From assembly GCA_024695935.1 (NCBI GenBank), contig JAILHH010000025.1:95962-159961 (forward strand): 64,000 nucleotides of DNA, given 5' to 3'. This DNA is from Acetatifactor sp. (GTDB taxonomy: Bacteria > Bacillota > Clostridia > Lachnospirales > Lachnospiraceae). Positions 1-8,933 of this stretch are shown here, piece after piece. The position numbers and the translations under genes are program-made. Numbering within the stretch: the first letter of the stretch is position 1; each line of letters starts with the position of its first letter. The notes beneath the pieces were generated by a model. It was not told the origin of the DNA, searched no databases, and saw nothing but the letters and a program-made list of their open reading frames with translations.

Positions 1-449
1 GGATTTAAAAGCCTTAACACATCCGGCAAAAAGTTTATGTACTGCCCCTTTGCGGCATCCATAAATATAAGGTCATAGGTTTCCGTAAGTTTTGCCAGAA
101 TGTCCGTGGCATCTCCCTCCAAAAGGGTGATCTGCCCGTCTTTCCCTGCGGCCTCAAAATTCGCCCTGGCAACGGGGATCCTCTTTTCATATTTTTCTAT
201 GGTGGTTATATGACAATTTTCCGGCGCGTATTCACTCATCAGTAACGCGGAAAAACCGGTAGCTGTTCCCACTTCGAGAATGCTTTCCGGTTTTTTCATT
301 GCAAGCAGAAATTTAAGCAGGCTTTGCATTGATTTCCTGATGATGGGTACTTCCCCTTCAAAAGCCTCTTTTTCAATTTTGTCCAAAAACGGAGTATTGC
401 CTTTATCGAAGGAATCGATAAAGGCAGCCATTCTTTCATCTATTATCAT
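1..449 (-). CDS. O-methyltransferase, TrmR/YrrM-like (C-terminus off the left edge)
   Basis: This is a class I SAM-dependent methyltransferase of the COMT-like family, read on the minus strand from ATG at 449. The SAM-binding motif LEVGTATGFSALLMSEY and the acidic motif IFMDAAKGQY are visible in the translation. The remaining C-terminal part lies outside the window. In Bacillus the family member YrrM/TrmR methylates 5-hydroxyuridine in tRNA and sits beside an MltG-like gene and near ruvX. The same neighbours are present here, which supports a TrmR role by synteny. Other small-molecule O-methyltransferases look alike, so the substrate is inferred. Confidence 0.8.
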   Translation of the reverse strand, partial: MIIDERMAAFIDSFDKGNTPFLDKIEKEAFEGEVPIIRKSMQSLLKFLLAMKKPESILEVGTATGFSALLMSEYAPENCHITTIEKYEKRIPVARANFEAAGKDGQITLLEGDATDILAKLTETYDLIFMDAAKGQYINFLPDVLRLLN

Positions 450-471
450 ATCAGTTTCCTAACCAAAACAA

Positions 472-867
472 TTACTGAACTTCCTCCGACTCCTCGCCCT
501 CCGTAACGGCTCCCGCCATCACAGCCATCATTTCCTCGCCGGTCATGGATGAGCTCAGTCTGAAAACTCCGGGTTTTACATCTTCTTTGTATTCGGAGCA
601 ATAATACTGAAGGAAAAAAAGTTTTGCATCAGCCACAAGTTTTTTCTCCTCCAAAAGTTCTCCCAGCTCCATGGGACTCATGTCCTCCGCAACGGATATG
701 GTCACGACTCTGCCGGTACCGGTGGTAAGCGGGGGCTCATTAAAAACTCTGTAGCCGTAATCGTAGCAGATAAGCGCATATTTGTGGATAAAATATATTG
801 CCACGATCACAAGTAAAATTTTTACACACAGATCGAGAACCGATCCGATCGAATCTTTTAATTTCAT
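472..867 (-). CDS. short MltG/YceG-like protein
   Basis: This 131-residue protein has one N-terminal membrane segment (about residues 12-30) followed by a region like the N-terminal LysM-like part of MltG (TISVAEDMSPMELGELLEEK). Full MltG enzymes are endolytic transglycosylases of more than 300 residues with a catalytic Glu in the C-terminal domain. That domain is absent here, so lytic activity is unlikely. It probably represents the short MltG-like form often seen in clostridia. It lies 22 bases upstream of the methyltransferase gene and downstream of the ylbF-like gene, all in one direction, suggesting one operon. Confidence 0.7.
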   Translation of the reverse strand: MKLKDSIGSVLDLCVKILLVIVAIYFIHKYALICYDYGYRVFNEPPLTTGTGRVVTISVAEDMSPMELGELLEEKKLVADAKLFFLQYYCSEYKEDVKPGVFRLSSSMTGEEMMAVMAGAVTEGEESEEVQ

Positions 868-888
868 TTTGTTGCCTTTCTCCCGGGA

Positions 889-1209
889 CTATTCAAAATC
901 AACGCCCTCAGTCAGTTGCATATTGATGCTCTGCATAAGTCTGCAAAAATCAAGTTCTGCCGACAGAAAGTCCGCCACAAAAGGATTCTCCTTGAAATCC
1001 GAATAGGATTCCTCGAAGCGATCGATCTGCCAGAACTCCATGTCAGGACTACTCTGTATACCATAACTTTGCTGACGGTATTCGTCAAGCCTTTCCTTTA
1101 AACCCGGAAACTGCTTTATCCGCTTGAGGGCCCTTTGATAGGCCTCAAATTCCGGAGTCTGACGAATGGTTATGAGTAAGTTTTCAACTGCCTGATCGGT
1201 TAAAGTCAT
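889..1209 (-). CDS. YlbF/YmcA family protein
   Basis: A 106-residue, mostly helical protein of the YlbF/YmcA (Com_YlbF) family. In Bacillus, YlbF, YmcA and YaaT form a complex that influences RNase Y-dependent mRNA processing and development. The family match is judged from length and the pattern of an N-terminal helix with LLITIRQTPEFEAYQRALKR and a C-terminal Cys/Leu-rich helix. Its start is 4 bases after the stop of the RNase J gene, so the two are probably cotranslated, which fits a role in RNA processing. Confidence 0.75.
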   Translation of the reverse strand: MTLTDQAVENLLITIRQTPEFEAYQRALKRIKQFPGLKERLDEYRQQSYGIQSSPDMEFWQIDRFEESYSDFKENPFVADFLSAELDFCRLMQSINMQLTEGVDFE

Positions 1210-1213
1210 AGGC

Positions 1214-2890
1214 CTAAACCTCCATAATAATCGGCAGGATCATGGGACGTCTCTTTGTCTTCTTCCATACGTAGTCACCTAATACATCCTTGGTGGAAGA
1301 CTTGAGTTTCCCCCAATCCGACACACCTCTCTCAATGAGATTTTCTACAGTATCATTCACTACAATTCTGGCCTCTTCCATTAATTCGTCGGCCTCTTTA
1401 ACATATACAAAACCGCGGCTTACTATGTCAGGACCTGCTGCAAGCATACCGCTGTATTTGTCCAGACTCATTACCACTATCAGAATACCGTCCTCCGCAA
1501 GATGCTGACGGTCTCTGAGGACTACATTTCCAACGTCGCCCACTCCAAGGCCATCCACCAGGATCGCACCCGTGGGAACTTTTCCGTTTATCCTTGCGCT
1601 CTCCTCCGACAGTTCAAGCACATCTCCGGAGGAAAGTATGAAAATATTCTCCTTTTGGATGCCGAGACTCTCTGCTATCTTGCCCTGAGCCTTTAAATGC
1701 TTGTACTCTCCGTGGACGGGAACAGAATATTTGGGATGCACCAGGGTGTAGATAAGCTTTATCTCCTCCTGGCAGGCGTGTCCGGATACGTGGGCATCCT
1801 GGAATACCACCTCTGCTCCCTTTCTCAAAAGCTCGTTTATGATCTTTGTGACGGGCTTTTCGTTTCCGGGGATGGGATTGGATGAAAAGATTACCGTGTC
1901 CCCGGGGCCTATGGTGATCTTTTTATGCATATTATTGGCCATTCGGCTGAGGGCTGCCATGCTCTCGCCCTGACTTCCGGTGGTGATGATGACCTGCTTT
2001 TCATTGGGATAATTTTTAATCTGATCGATATCCACCAAAGTATTCTCAGGGATATTGATGCAGTTTAAGTCGATGGCGGTCTCGATGATATTCACCATGC
2101 TTCGTCCTTCCACCGCAACTTTTCTGCCGAATTTATAAGCTGTATTAATGATCTGCTGAACTCTGTCCACGTTTGAGGCAAAGGTTGCCACAAAGATTCG
2201 TGTGGACTTGTGCTCCTCAAAGAGGTTGTCAAAAACGCTGGCCAGGGTCTTTTCCGATGGAGTAAATCCCGGGCGTTCCGCATTTGTGGAGTCGCAAAGA
2301 AGGGCTAAAACACCTTTTTTCCCGATCTCTGCAAATCTCTGAAGGTCGATGGCGTCACCGTAAACAGGTGTGTAATCAACCTTGAAATCTCCCGTGTGAA
2401 CCACAGTTCCCGCAGGGGAATAAATGGCAAGGGCCGCAGCATCCACGATACTGTGGTTGGTCTTTATGAACTCGATTCTGAACTGCCCAAGGTTTATGGA
2501 CTGGCCGAATTTTATGACCTTTCTCTTTACGGACTTGGTCATACCGTGCTCATCAAGCTTGTGCTCTATGATACCCATGGTAAGTCTGGTTGCATACACA
2601 GGCACGTTTACATCCCTTAATACATAGGGCAGTGCGCCGATGTGATCCTCGTGTCCGTGGGTGATGACAAAGCCCTTTACTCTGTCAATATTATCCTTTA
2701 AATATGTTACATCGGGGATCACCAGGTCTATTCCCAGCATATCATCATCAGGGAAAGACAATCCGCAATCCACCACAATAATACTGTCCTCGTACTCGAA
2801 GGCAGTAATGTTCATACCGATCTGCTCCAAACCGCCGAGAGGTATGATCTTCAGCTTTGAAGCACTGTTATTCTCTTTTTTTGTTTTCAA
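1214..2890 (-). CDS. rnj: ribonuclease J
   Basis: A 558-residue metallo-beta-lactamase/beta-CASP ribonuclease acting on mRNA and rRNA 5' ends. The zinc-binding HxHxDH motif appears as THGHEDH at residues 77-83, and further metal ligands lie in HTGDFKVDYTP and in the C-terminal SVPVHGEYKHL segment. Length fits RNase J1/J2. The first codon is TTG at 2890, preceded by a GAGG sequence about 8 bases upstream; no better ATG lies nearby. It heads a run with ylbF, the mltG-like gene and the methyltransferase gene. Confidence 0.95.
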   Translation of the reverse strand: MKTKKENNSASKLKIIPLGGLEQIGMNITAFEYEDSIIVVDCGLSFPDDDMLGIDLVIPDVTYLKDNIDRVKGFVITHGHEDHIGALPYVLRDVNVPVYATRLTMGIIEHKLDEHGMTKSVKRKVIKFGQSINLGQFRIEFIKTNHSIVDAAALAIYSPAGTVVHTGDFKVDYTPVYGDAIDLQRFAEIGKKGVLALLCDSTNAERPGFTPSEKTLASVFDNLFEEHKSTRIFVATFASNVDRVQQIINTAYKFGRKVAVEGRSMVNIIETAIDLNCINIPENTLVDIDQIKNYPNEKQVIITTGSQGESMAALSRMANNMHKKITIGPGDTVIFSSNPIPGNEKPVTKIINELLRKGAEVVFQDAHVSGHACQEEIKLIYTLVHPKYSVPVHGEYKHLKAQGKIAESLGIQKENIFILSSGDVLELSEESARINGKVPTGAILVDGLGVGDVGNVVLRDRQHLAEDGILIVVMSLDKYSGMLAAGPDIVSRGFVYVKEADELMEEARIVVNDTVENLIERGVSDWGKLKSSTKDVLGDYVWKKTKRRPMILPIIMEV

Positions 2891-3030
2891 ATATTTACCT
2901 CGTTTCTGTTATTTTAATTCACGTAAGTTGATAAGTTAGTTTTAAAGCCGGTCATGGACTCTTCACTTTAATCATTCTCAAATCAAAATTTCAGTGTCAT
3001 GCCTGCCTCATTTAAATAAATAGGGCACCC

Positions 3031-3297
3031 CTATATTAAATCCACATCATCCAGCATATCGGAAAATACGCCCGCAACGGCGTTAAGCTCCTCGTCATCC
3101 GTTACGATCTCGTAAAGAGCTTCCTCCTCGCCATCCTCTGAAGTATCCTTGAGAATCATGGCCTCTCCGTCTTCATCCTCGGAGTCGGTCACAAGTATAT
3201 AGTTAAATCCACCGATACGGGTCTGCTCCAGCACATAAAAATCCACCGGCTCTCCGTTTTCCTCAGGTGTAAATGTTATCTTCTCAAGTTCTGCCAT
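3031..3297 (-). CDS. DUF1292 family protein (YrzB-like)
   Basis: A small acidic protein of 88 residues with the DUF1292 pattern: ITFTPEENGEPVDFYVLEQT, then a beta-rich segment, then an acidic ILKDTSEDGEEEALYEIV stretch. Its function is not established. It lies 12 bases after the ruvX stop. The ireB-ruvX-DUF1292 order is a widely conserved Firmicute arrangement, which supports the call. Confidence 0.85.
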   Translation of the reverse strand: MAELEKITFTPEENGEPVDFYVLEQTRIGGFNYILVTDSEDEDGEAMILKDTSEDGEEEALYEIVTDDEELNAVAGVFSDMLDDVDLI

Positions 3298-3308
3298 TTT
3301 TTCTCCAA

Positions 3309-3746
3309 TCAGTCTCTGTCTTTTGTATTCTCACGGTTATTAAGATAATCTGTCAGGATTATCTGTGCCGCTATCATATCCACATATTGTTTGTGATCAC
3401 TCTTTTTAATGCCGGCTTCGTCCATGATCTCGTCCGCTTCCACGGTAGTGAGTCTCTCATCCATCATCACCACTTTAAGGCCGGTCCTGCGCTCCAATTT
3501 GTCCTTAAACTCCATGGTGGCATCCACCCTGAACCCCTCTGTGCCGTCCATGTTCTTTGGAAGACCCAGGACTATGAGCTCCACATCATTTTCCACTATT
3601 ATCTCTTCAATACGCGCAAGAGTCCTGCGGAGTTTGTTCTCCTCTTTGCGGCGTACTATCTCAAGACCCTGTGCCGTGATCTGCAAAGGATCCGTAAGCG
3701 CTACTCCTACGGTCTTTGAACCGTAATCAAGCCCCATTATTCTCAT
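3309..3746 (-). CDS. ruvX: RuvX/YqgF pre-16S rRNA nuclease or Holliday junction resolvase
   Basis: A 145-residue RNase H-fold protein. The family motifs are MGLDYGSKTVGVALTDP at the N-terminus with catalytic Asp7, MDERLTTVEA in the middle, and DMIAAQIIL at the C-terminus carrying the last conserved Asp. YqgF proteins were named as putative Holliday junction resolvases, and the E. coli member matures the 16S rRNA 5' end; which activity applies here cannot be read from sequence. It sits between ireB and the DUF1292 gene in the conserved order. Confidence 0.93.
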   Translation of the reverse strand: MRIMGLDYGSKTVGVALTDPLQITAQGLEIVRRKEENKLRRTLARIEEIIVENDVELIVLGLPKNMDGTEGFRVDATMEFKDKLERRTGLKVVMMDERLTTVEADEIMDEAGIKKSDHKQYVDMIAAQIILTDYLNNRENTKDRD

Positions 3747-3785
3747 ATCGATGGTCTAACCTTTCCGAAACAGCGCCAGAACCTT

Positions 3786-4049
3786 TTATTTCCAGTTATG
3801 GCTCTTGATATACTCTGTCAAAAGCTCCTCCACAAGCTCATCTCTCTCGACCTTCATGATAAGGCTTCTTGCACCCTTATGACTTGTGATATAAGTGGGG
3901 TCACCACTCATTATATATCCCACCACCTGATTAACCGGATTATAACCCTTTTCAACAAGGGCTTCGTACACGGTAGACAATACAAGCTTGGCGCTGGTCT
4001 CTGTGTCTGTCTCTACCTTAAAATATTGTGTGTTTCCCAAATCTGCCAT
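3786..4049 (-). CDS. ireB: IreB family regulatory phosphoprotein
   Basis: An 87-residue IreB (former DUF965) protein. In Enterococcus, IreB is a substrate of the Ser/Thr kinase IreK and influences cephalosporin resistance. The translation beginning [15 protein letters not shown] and the segment [19 protein letters not shown] are typical. An open frame extends 9 codons further upstream, but an AGGAGG lies 7 bases before the ATG at 4049, so I take that as the start. The conserved Thr residues near the N-terminus are present. Confidence 0.92.
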   Translation of the reverse strand: MADLGNTQYFKVETDTETSAKLVLSTVYEALVEKGYNPVNQVVGYIMSGDPTYITSHKGARSLIMKVERDELVEELLTEYIKSHNWK

Positions 4050-4102
4050 GCCGTAACCTCCTGCTTCTCTTAACATTATGATAAAACATCAACGGGCAAA
4101 AT

Positions 4103-5494
4103 TCAACGAATAATCTGCCCTAAAAGGACTTCTTCCATTAAGAATTCCTTAATTTTACATAAAATCAAGTCCCCGGAATGAATATCTCCGTCATCCTCCA
4201 CGGCAACCTTCACATAATCCGCGGTATGACCCACAAAGCAGTTTTTGCCTGCGATCTTTTTTTCCTCCTCAAAAAGCACAAGAGCCGTTCCTCCAATGTA
4301 CTTTTCCCTGAACTTCTTTGAATGCCTTGCCGTCATATCCAGGAGAATATCGCTCCTTGAAGCCTTTAACTCATCCGGCACCTGATCCGGCATAATCGCC
4401 GCACGGGTTCCCGCTCTCTTTGAGTATTTAAACACATGCATTTCATAGAATTCGATGTCTTCGAGGAATGCTCTGCTTTCCTCAAATTCCCTCTCATCCT
4501 CTCCGGGAAATCCCACAATCACGTCTGTGGTGATGGCAGGTCTGTCAAAATATTTCCTGAGAAGCTCTACGCTTTCTTTGTACTCCTTTGCGGTATAGTG
4601 CCGGTTCATGCGCTTTAAGGTGTCGTCGCATCCGCTCTGCAGGGAGAGATGGAAATGGGGACAGATGGTCTTTAACGCCGCAAGGCGCTTTGCGTTTTCC
4701 TCCGTGACGATCCTGGGTTCTAAGGAACCGAGCCTCAGCCTCTTAAGCCCATCTATTTTATCGACCATCTCGCACAGATCGATAAGCTTTCCCTCGCCTT
4801 TATAATCTCCTGTCTGATTATAATTTTCATCAAAGTCTATTCCATAGGAACTGATATGGATACCTGTAAGCACCACCTCGATGTATCCTGCTTTTACAAC
4901 GGTCTTTATCTCATCTATTATGTCCTCGGCTTTTCTGGACCTGACTCTTCCTCTGGCAAAAGGGATCAGACAGTAGGAGCAGAACTGGTTGCATCCGTCC
5001 TGTATCTTGATGTAGGCCCTTTGGTGCTCCGCAGTCTTTTCGATATGCATTTCCTCGTACTCATTTGTATGATTTATGTCGATGACCGTGGTGCCGTCAA
5101 GGGTCTTGTCCGGATTTTCCCCGAGACCGCTTTTGAAATTGTCCTTTTTCTCAAGATACTCAAATAAAATGGGCACGATATCTTTTTTTCTGTTGTTTCC
5201 TATTGCAAGGTCAATTGCGGGATCTTTTTCCACATCCTTTAATCCCGTCTGGACATAGCATCCCACTGCAACCACCACTGCATCGGGGTTTTTCTGCTTT
5301 GCTTTGTGCAGCATCTGACGGCTTTTTCTGTCAGCAGTATTCGTGACCGTACAAGTATTTATGATATAAATATCCGCATTTTCGTCAAAAGGTACAATGG
5401 TAAAGCCCTTTTCCTGTAAAACCTGTTGCATATAGTCGAGTTCATAGGAATTGGTCTTGCAACCAAGATTATGTAATGCTACCTTTTTTTCCAT
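4103..5494 (-). CDS. mtaB: tRNA t6A37 methylthiotransferase MtaB
   Basis: A 463-residue radical-SAM enzyme that converts t6A37 to ms2t6A37 in tRNAs decoding ANN codons. The N-terminal UPF0004 domain carries cluster cysteines at about residues 12, 48 and 79. The radical-SAM CxxxCxxC is at 168-175 (CNQFCSYC). A C-terminal TRAM-like domain follows. The start HNLGCKTNSYELDYM is characteristic of MtaB rather than MiaB. It reads away from the HPr-like gene, with about 105 bases between them. Confidence 0.94.
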   Translation of the reverse strand: MEKKVALHNLGCKTNSYELDYMQQVLQEKGFTIVPFDENADIYIINTCTVTNTADRKSRQMLHKAKQKNPDAVVVAVGCYVQTGLKDVEKDPAIDLAIGNNRKKDIVPILFEYLEKKDNFKSGLGENPDKTLDGTTVIDINHTNEYEEMHIEKTAEHQRAYIKIQDGCNQFCSYCLIPFARGRVRSRKAEDIIDEIKTVVKAGYIEVVLTGIHISSYGIDFDENYNQTGDYKGEGKLIDLCEMVDKIDGLKRLRLGSLEPRIVTEENAKRLAALKTICPHFHLSLQSGCDDTLKRMNRHYTAKEYKESVELLRKYFDRPAITTDVIVGFPGEDEREFEESRAFLEDIEFYEMHVFKYSKRAGTRAAIMPDQVPDELKASRSDILLDMTARHSKKFREKYIGGTALVLFEEEKKIAGKNCFVGHTADYVKVAVEDDGDIHSGDLILCKIKEFLMEEVLLGQIIR

Positions 5495-5525
5495 TTCTTA
5501 CCTCTTTTTTGTTATGTTTTTCTCC

Positions 5526-5554
5526 TTGACTTTTGTTCGGTTACTCGTTAATAT
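5526..5554 (+). promoter_or_regulatory. sigma-A type promoter of the HPr-like gene
   Basis: TTGACT (5526-5531) and TAATAT (5549-5554) are separated by 17 bases. They lie about 45 bases upstream of the HPr-like start codon, with a strong ribosome binding site (AAGGAGGG) between. No other gene on this strand follows before the terminator at 5879, so the HPr-like gene is a single-gene transcript. Confidence 0.7.
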
Positions 5555-5599
5555 GAGGATGAACACAGTAAACAAAAGACTAACAAGGAGGGAACAGTA

Positions 5600-5830
5600 A
5601 TGAAGACAGTTCAGATTTCTTTAAATTCAATCGATAAGGTTAAATCATTTGTAAATGATATCACCAAGTTTGATTATGATTTCGACCTTGTATCCGGAAG
5701 ATACGTTATCGATGCAAAATCAATCATGGGAATCTTTAGTCTTGATCTTTCAAAGCCTATCGATCTTAACATTCACGCTGAGGATAACGTTGAAGAAATC
5801 CTTGACGTACTCAAGGCTTATACCGTTTAA
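5600..5830 (+). CDS. HPr-like protein lacking the phosphorylatable histidine
   Basis: A 76-residue protein of the HPr/Crh fold. The segment around the regulatory serine is kept (AKSIMGIFSLDL, Ser41, equivalent to HPr Ser46). The active-site His of HPr, normally in an HxRP motif, is missing: the matching place reads LNSIDKVKSF. It therefore cannot carry PEP-derived phosphate in the usual way, but could still be a substrate of HPr kinase, as Bacillus Crh is. It has its own promoter and terminator. A canonical HPr is encoded at 52.3 kb and HPr kinase at 56.2 kb. Confidence 0.8.
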   Translation: MKTVQISLNSIDKVKSFVNDITKFDYDFDLVSGRYVIDAKSIMGIFSLDLSKPIDLNIHAEDNVEEILDVLKAYTV

Positions 5831-5878
5831 TTTATTAACCGGTATTTTTCCAAAAGAAAATAATCATATTTATATATT

Positions 5879-5914
5879 AACAGGCTGAAGGCATACGCTT
5901 TCAGCCTGTTTTCT
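5879..5914. terminator. bidirectional intrinsic terminator
   Basis: AACAGGCTGAA pairs with TTTCAGCCTGTT across a short loop. A T-run follows on the plus strand and an A-run precedes it. It ends the HPr-like transcript and, in the other direction, the thiI transcript. Confidence 0.8.
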
Positions 5915-5924
5915 ATTATCCGTG

Positions 5925-7103
5925 TTACTGAACAATTATAAGCTCGTCTGTGTCCAATGCTGTCTGCACCAGCTCATCTATCTTTTCCTCCAGATTCTGC
6001 TCGTGGATACGGATCACGTTGGCATTGGGTTTTGTCACGGGGTGCTTTGCCACAAAGATGGTGCAGCAGTCCTCGTAAGGAAGGATGGATGTCTCATAGC
6101 TTCCGATCTTTTCGGACACTTCCACGATCTCCATCTTGTCAAAACCGATGAGAGGTCTGTAAACCGGCATCTCGCATACTTCATTTGTAGCAGCCAATGA
6201 CTGCATGGTCTGGCTGGCAACCTGTCCGATACTCTCACCTGTGATAAGACCCAGGCATTCGTTTTTCTTTGCGATGGTCTCTGCGATCCTCATCATGTAA
6301 CGTCTCATGATAATGGTAAGCTCGTCGTGAGGACATTTTTCGTATATATATAACTGAATATCCGTAAAGTTGATAACATGCAGATATATGGGGCCTGTGT
6401 ACTGAGCCACGATCTTTGCCAGGTCCACAACCTTTTGCTTTGCTCTCTCCGATGTGTACGGGGGCGCATGGAAATAAACCGCATCGATCTTTACTCCGCG
6501 CTTTCCGATCATATATCCCGCAACGGGGGAATCGATTCCGCCGGATAACAGGAGCATGGCTTTTCCCGCTGTTCCCACAGGCATTCCGCCGGGGCCGGGG
6601 ATATTGATGGAATATACGTAGATCTGGTCTCTTACTTCCACGTTTATCATGAGCTCCGGATTGTGAACATCCACCTTCATCTCAGGGAAGGCATCAAGGA
6701 TCGCCTCACCCAGATCCATGTTGATCTCCATGGAATCTAAGGGATAATTTTTTCTGGCACGGCGGGCATGAACCTTGAATGTCTTGTTCTTATCGGGATG
6801 AACCGCATCAATATATGCAACAACATCCTGTTTTAACTTGTCAAATCCCTCGTCGTGAAGGACCTTCACAGGACAGATCCAGGCGATACCGAAAACTTTT
6901 TTCAAATGGTCCACAACTTCATCATAGTCAAAGTCGCTGACCGCATCCACATAGATTCTTCCGTCTGTCTTTCTGATCTTGAACTCACCGTCACATTTTT
7001 TTACGGCATATTTTATCTGCTGGACCAAAGCATCCTCGAACAGATATCTGTTTTTTCCTTTTATACCGATCTCGGCATATTTTATCAAAAATGATGTAAA
7101 CAT
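5925..7103 (-). CDS. thiI: tRNA 4-thiouridine synthase ThiI
   Basis: A 392-residue enzyme that makes s4U8 in tRNA and can supply sulfur for thiazole synthesis. It has an N-terminal ferredoxin-like plus THUMP region (about 1-165) and a PP-loop ATPase domain with SGGIDS at 187-192. The C-terminal rhodanese domain of the E. coli enzyme is absent, as in most Firmicutes; the conserved YEDCCTIFVAKHPVTKPN segment is present near residue 345. A dedicated cysteine desulfurase is encoded upstream at 8.9-10.1 kb, normally directly adjacent to thiI, but here separated by one membrane-protein gene. Confidence 0.95.
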   Translation of the reverse strand: MFTSFLIKYAEIGIKGKNRYLFEDALVQQIKYAVKKCDGEFKIRKTDGRIYVDAVSDFDYDEVVDHLKKVFGIAWICPVKVLHDEGFDKLKQDVVAYIDAVHPDKNKTFKVHARRARKNYPLDSMEINMDLGEAILDAFPEMKVDVHNPELMINVEVRDQIYVYSINIPGPGGMPVGTAGKAMLLLSGGIDSPVAGYMIGKRGVKIDAVYFHAPPYTSERAKQKVVDLAKIVAQYTGPIYLHVINFTDIQLYIYEKCPHDELTIIMRRYMMRIAETIAKKNECLGLITGESIGQVASQTMQSLAATNEVCEMPVYRPLIGFDKMEIVEVSEKIGSYETSILPYEDCCTIFVAKHPVTKPNANVIRIHEQNLEEKIDELVQTALDTDELIIVQ

Positions 7104-7204
7104 GATTTACCTCTTTTATGAAACACCAAAAGTTACCATACAGTTTTAGCAAAAAAGTGGTTTTAAGTCAACCTGAAATCTGATTGCATGCAATTGATCG
7201 ATCC

Positions 7205-8920
7205 TTATTTAAGCCTGTAGATCAGATATGTGGCTCCACTTGGCATGAGTTTTTCTTCCACAAGTTTTGGATCGTACCCCTGTATTTTCTTGAAATACTC
7301 CAGGTGCTTTTCCATCGGTATCTGAAAATCCCCACCCACGGACACGTAATAGATCTCTTTTCCGCTTTCAAGGTATTCTGAAACATGTTCCTGCGCCTCG
7401 GGAGATGACATGAACCATCCTCCGCCCAGGATGAAATTACCTGCGTTTTCCTTTTCATAAAGCGCAGCCTGACCCCAATAGGAATAAACCGCCGGAGCCA
7501 TGATGAAGCGGCTGTCCGGTTTTTCATTGCAATAGGAAATGATGTCCTTTTTGGTATCCTCCATTATCCTCATGCCATTCGCAGCATTTGCACAGTTTCT
7601 GTACTGCAGGATAAATGATTTACCGGAGGCAAGGATAAATGCTACCGCAAATAAAGCAATGACTCCAGACTTAAAATATTTTACATAGTTTTTTTCATCA
7701 TGGTCATTTGCAGGCGCTGTAAGGCTTATGAGTAAGAGCATGATAATATGGCAGATTGCCATGGGAAGCATGACCCTGACAGGAAACCGCCCTATATAAT
7801 ACAGATATCCCCATGCCATCAGTTTCGATATTTCCAGGATGGAAACTGCCGCAATATCAAGGATACTCTTGTTAATGATCGCAAGAAAAAGTGTAAAGGC
7901 AAATACCAAAAGGGTTATTTTTGAAAGCCCCCAGTCAAGGCTTGAGCCCAAAAACACGGATTTAATGATCGCCACAGGATCTGCAGACCTTGTATCTCTT
8001 TTTTCAAGGTACTCATTTACGTCCGTAATAAGGTCAGAGGAATTATCCCATCCATAATTAAGATAATATCTGTAGGCGTAATACTCCTCTTCGGTAATGT
8101 TGTTTTTTTCGAGGATCTCGCTGATCTCATCGGCTTCGGGGGATAAGTGGTAATCAAACCATGATGCCCTGGCACTGTTTGTGCGCAAAGCCTGCTGCCA
8201 CTCGGGACTGTTATAGATCATCCGATCCGCCGTTTTGCCGACAAGAATTATACATACGGAAATAAGGAGAGCCGGAAGAACTCTTCCGACCGTGAATTTT
8301 ACCACGGGCTTTTTCGCAATTAAGGAAAGCCTTAACTTGATCACAAAAAGTGTCATAAACCCGATTATTTGAACTATTCCCATAGATTCCGGACGTACGC
8401 CGTATGCCAACAGCTCACATAAAAAGAATGCGATATAATCTCTTTTTCTGCCGCCTCCGACTATCAGGATCACAAACCCTAACGCCGCGACGATTATTCC
8501 CAGGGTTGTATATTGGAATAACGTGTTTATCCTAAACATTATTCCCAAAACAGAACAGCTGATGGCAAGTCTGTAAATGTATCCGGCAACATTTTTTGCT
8601 CCGGCAGTGATTCTGTTTAAAATGCCAAAACAAGTTATCACATACAAAAACAGATTACCCAATCCATACCATGCCACTTTCGGAAACAGGTCATACAGAC
8701 ACTTTAGAGGAAAGACATAAAAAAATCCACCGTAGATAGTCCGAAACGACGGTGTTCCGGTAAACCATCCTGCCAGCATCCCGTTTAAAATATAATCATC
8801 ATTGGTTTCATACCAAAATCCGATCCGCATATTTATAAATGCGAACATGAAAGCGATGATGACAAACTCCGGCACGAATCTCCATTTCTTAAATTTTTCA
8901 AATCCCTGATCAAGCGACAT
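7205..8920 (-). CDS. unknown polytopic membrane protein, possibly glycosyltransferase-like
   Basis: A 571-residue protein with roughly ten to twelve hydrophobic segments, beginning near residue 16, and a soluble C-terminal region of about 130 residues ending YDPKLVEEKLMPSGATYLIYRLK. The layout (many membrane helices, an aromatic loop NDDYILNGMLAGWFTGTPSF after the first, and a C-terminal soluble domain) resembles GT-C glycosyltransferase-like or O-antigen-processing proteins. I recognise no defining motif, so no function is assigned. It lies 13 bases after the cysteine desulfurase stop and about 100 bases before thiI, splitting that pair. Confidence 0.65.
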   Translation of the reverse strand: MSLDQGFEKFKKWRFVPEFVIIAFMFAFINMRIGFWYETNDDYILNGMLAGWFTGTPSFRTIYGGFFYVFPLKCLYDLFPKVAWYGLGNLFLYVITCFGILNRITAGAKNVAGYIYRLAISCSVLGIMFRINTLFQYTTLGIIVAALGFVILIVGGGRKRDYIAFFLCELLAYGVRPESMGIVQIIGFMTLFVIKLRLSLIAKKPVVKFTVGRVLPALLISVCIILVGKTADRMIYNSPEWQQALRTNSARASWFDYHLSPEADEISEILEKNNITEEEYYAYRYYLNYGWDNSSDLITDVNEYLEKRDTRSADPVAIIKSVFLGSSLDWGLSKITLLVFAFTLFLAIINKSILDIAAVSILEISKLMAWGYLYYIGRFPVRVMLPMAICHIIMLLLISLTAPANDHDEKNYVKYFKSGVIALFAVAFILASGKSFILQYRNCANAANGMRIMEDTKKDIISYCNEKPDSRFIMAPAVYSYWGQAALYEKENAGNFILGGGWFMSSPEAQEHVSEYLESGKEIYYVSVGGDFQIPMEKHLEYFKKIQGYDPKLVEEKLMPSGATYLIYRLK

Positions 8921-8933
8921 TTGTCTCTCCTGT

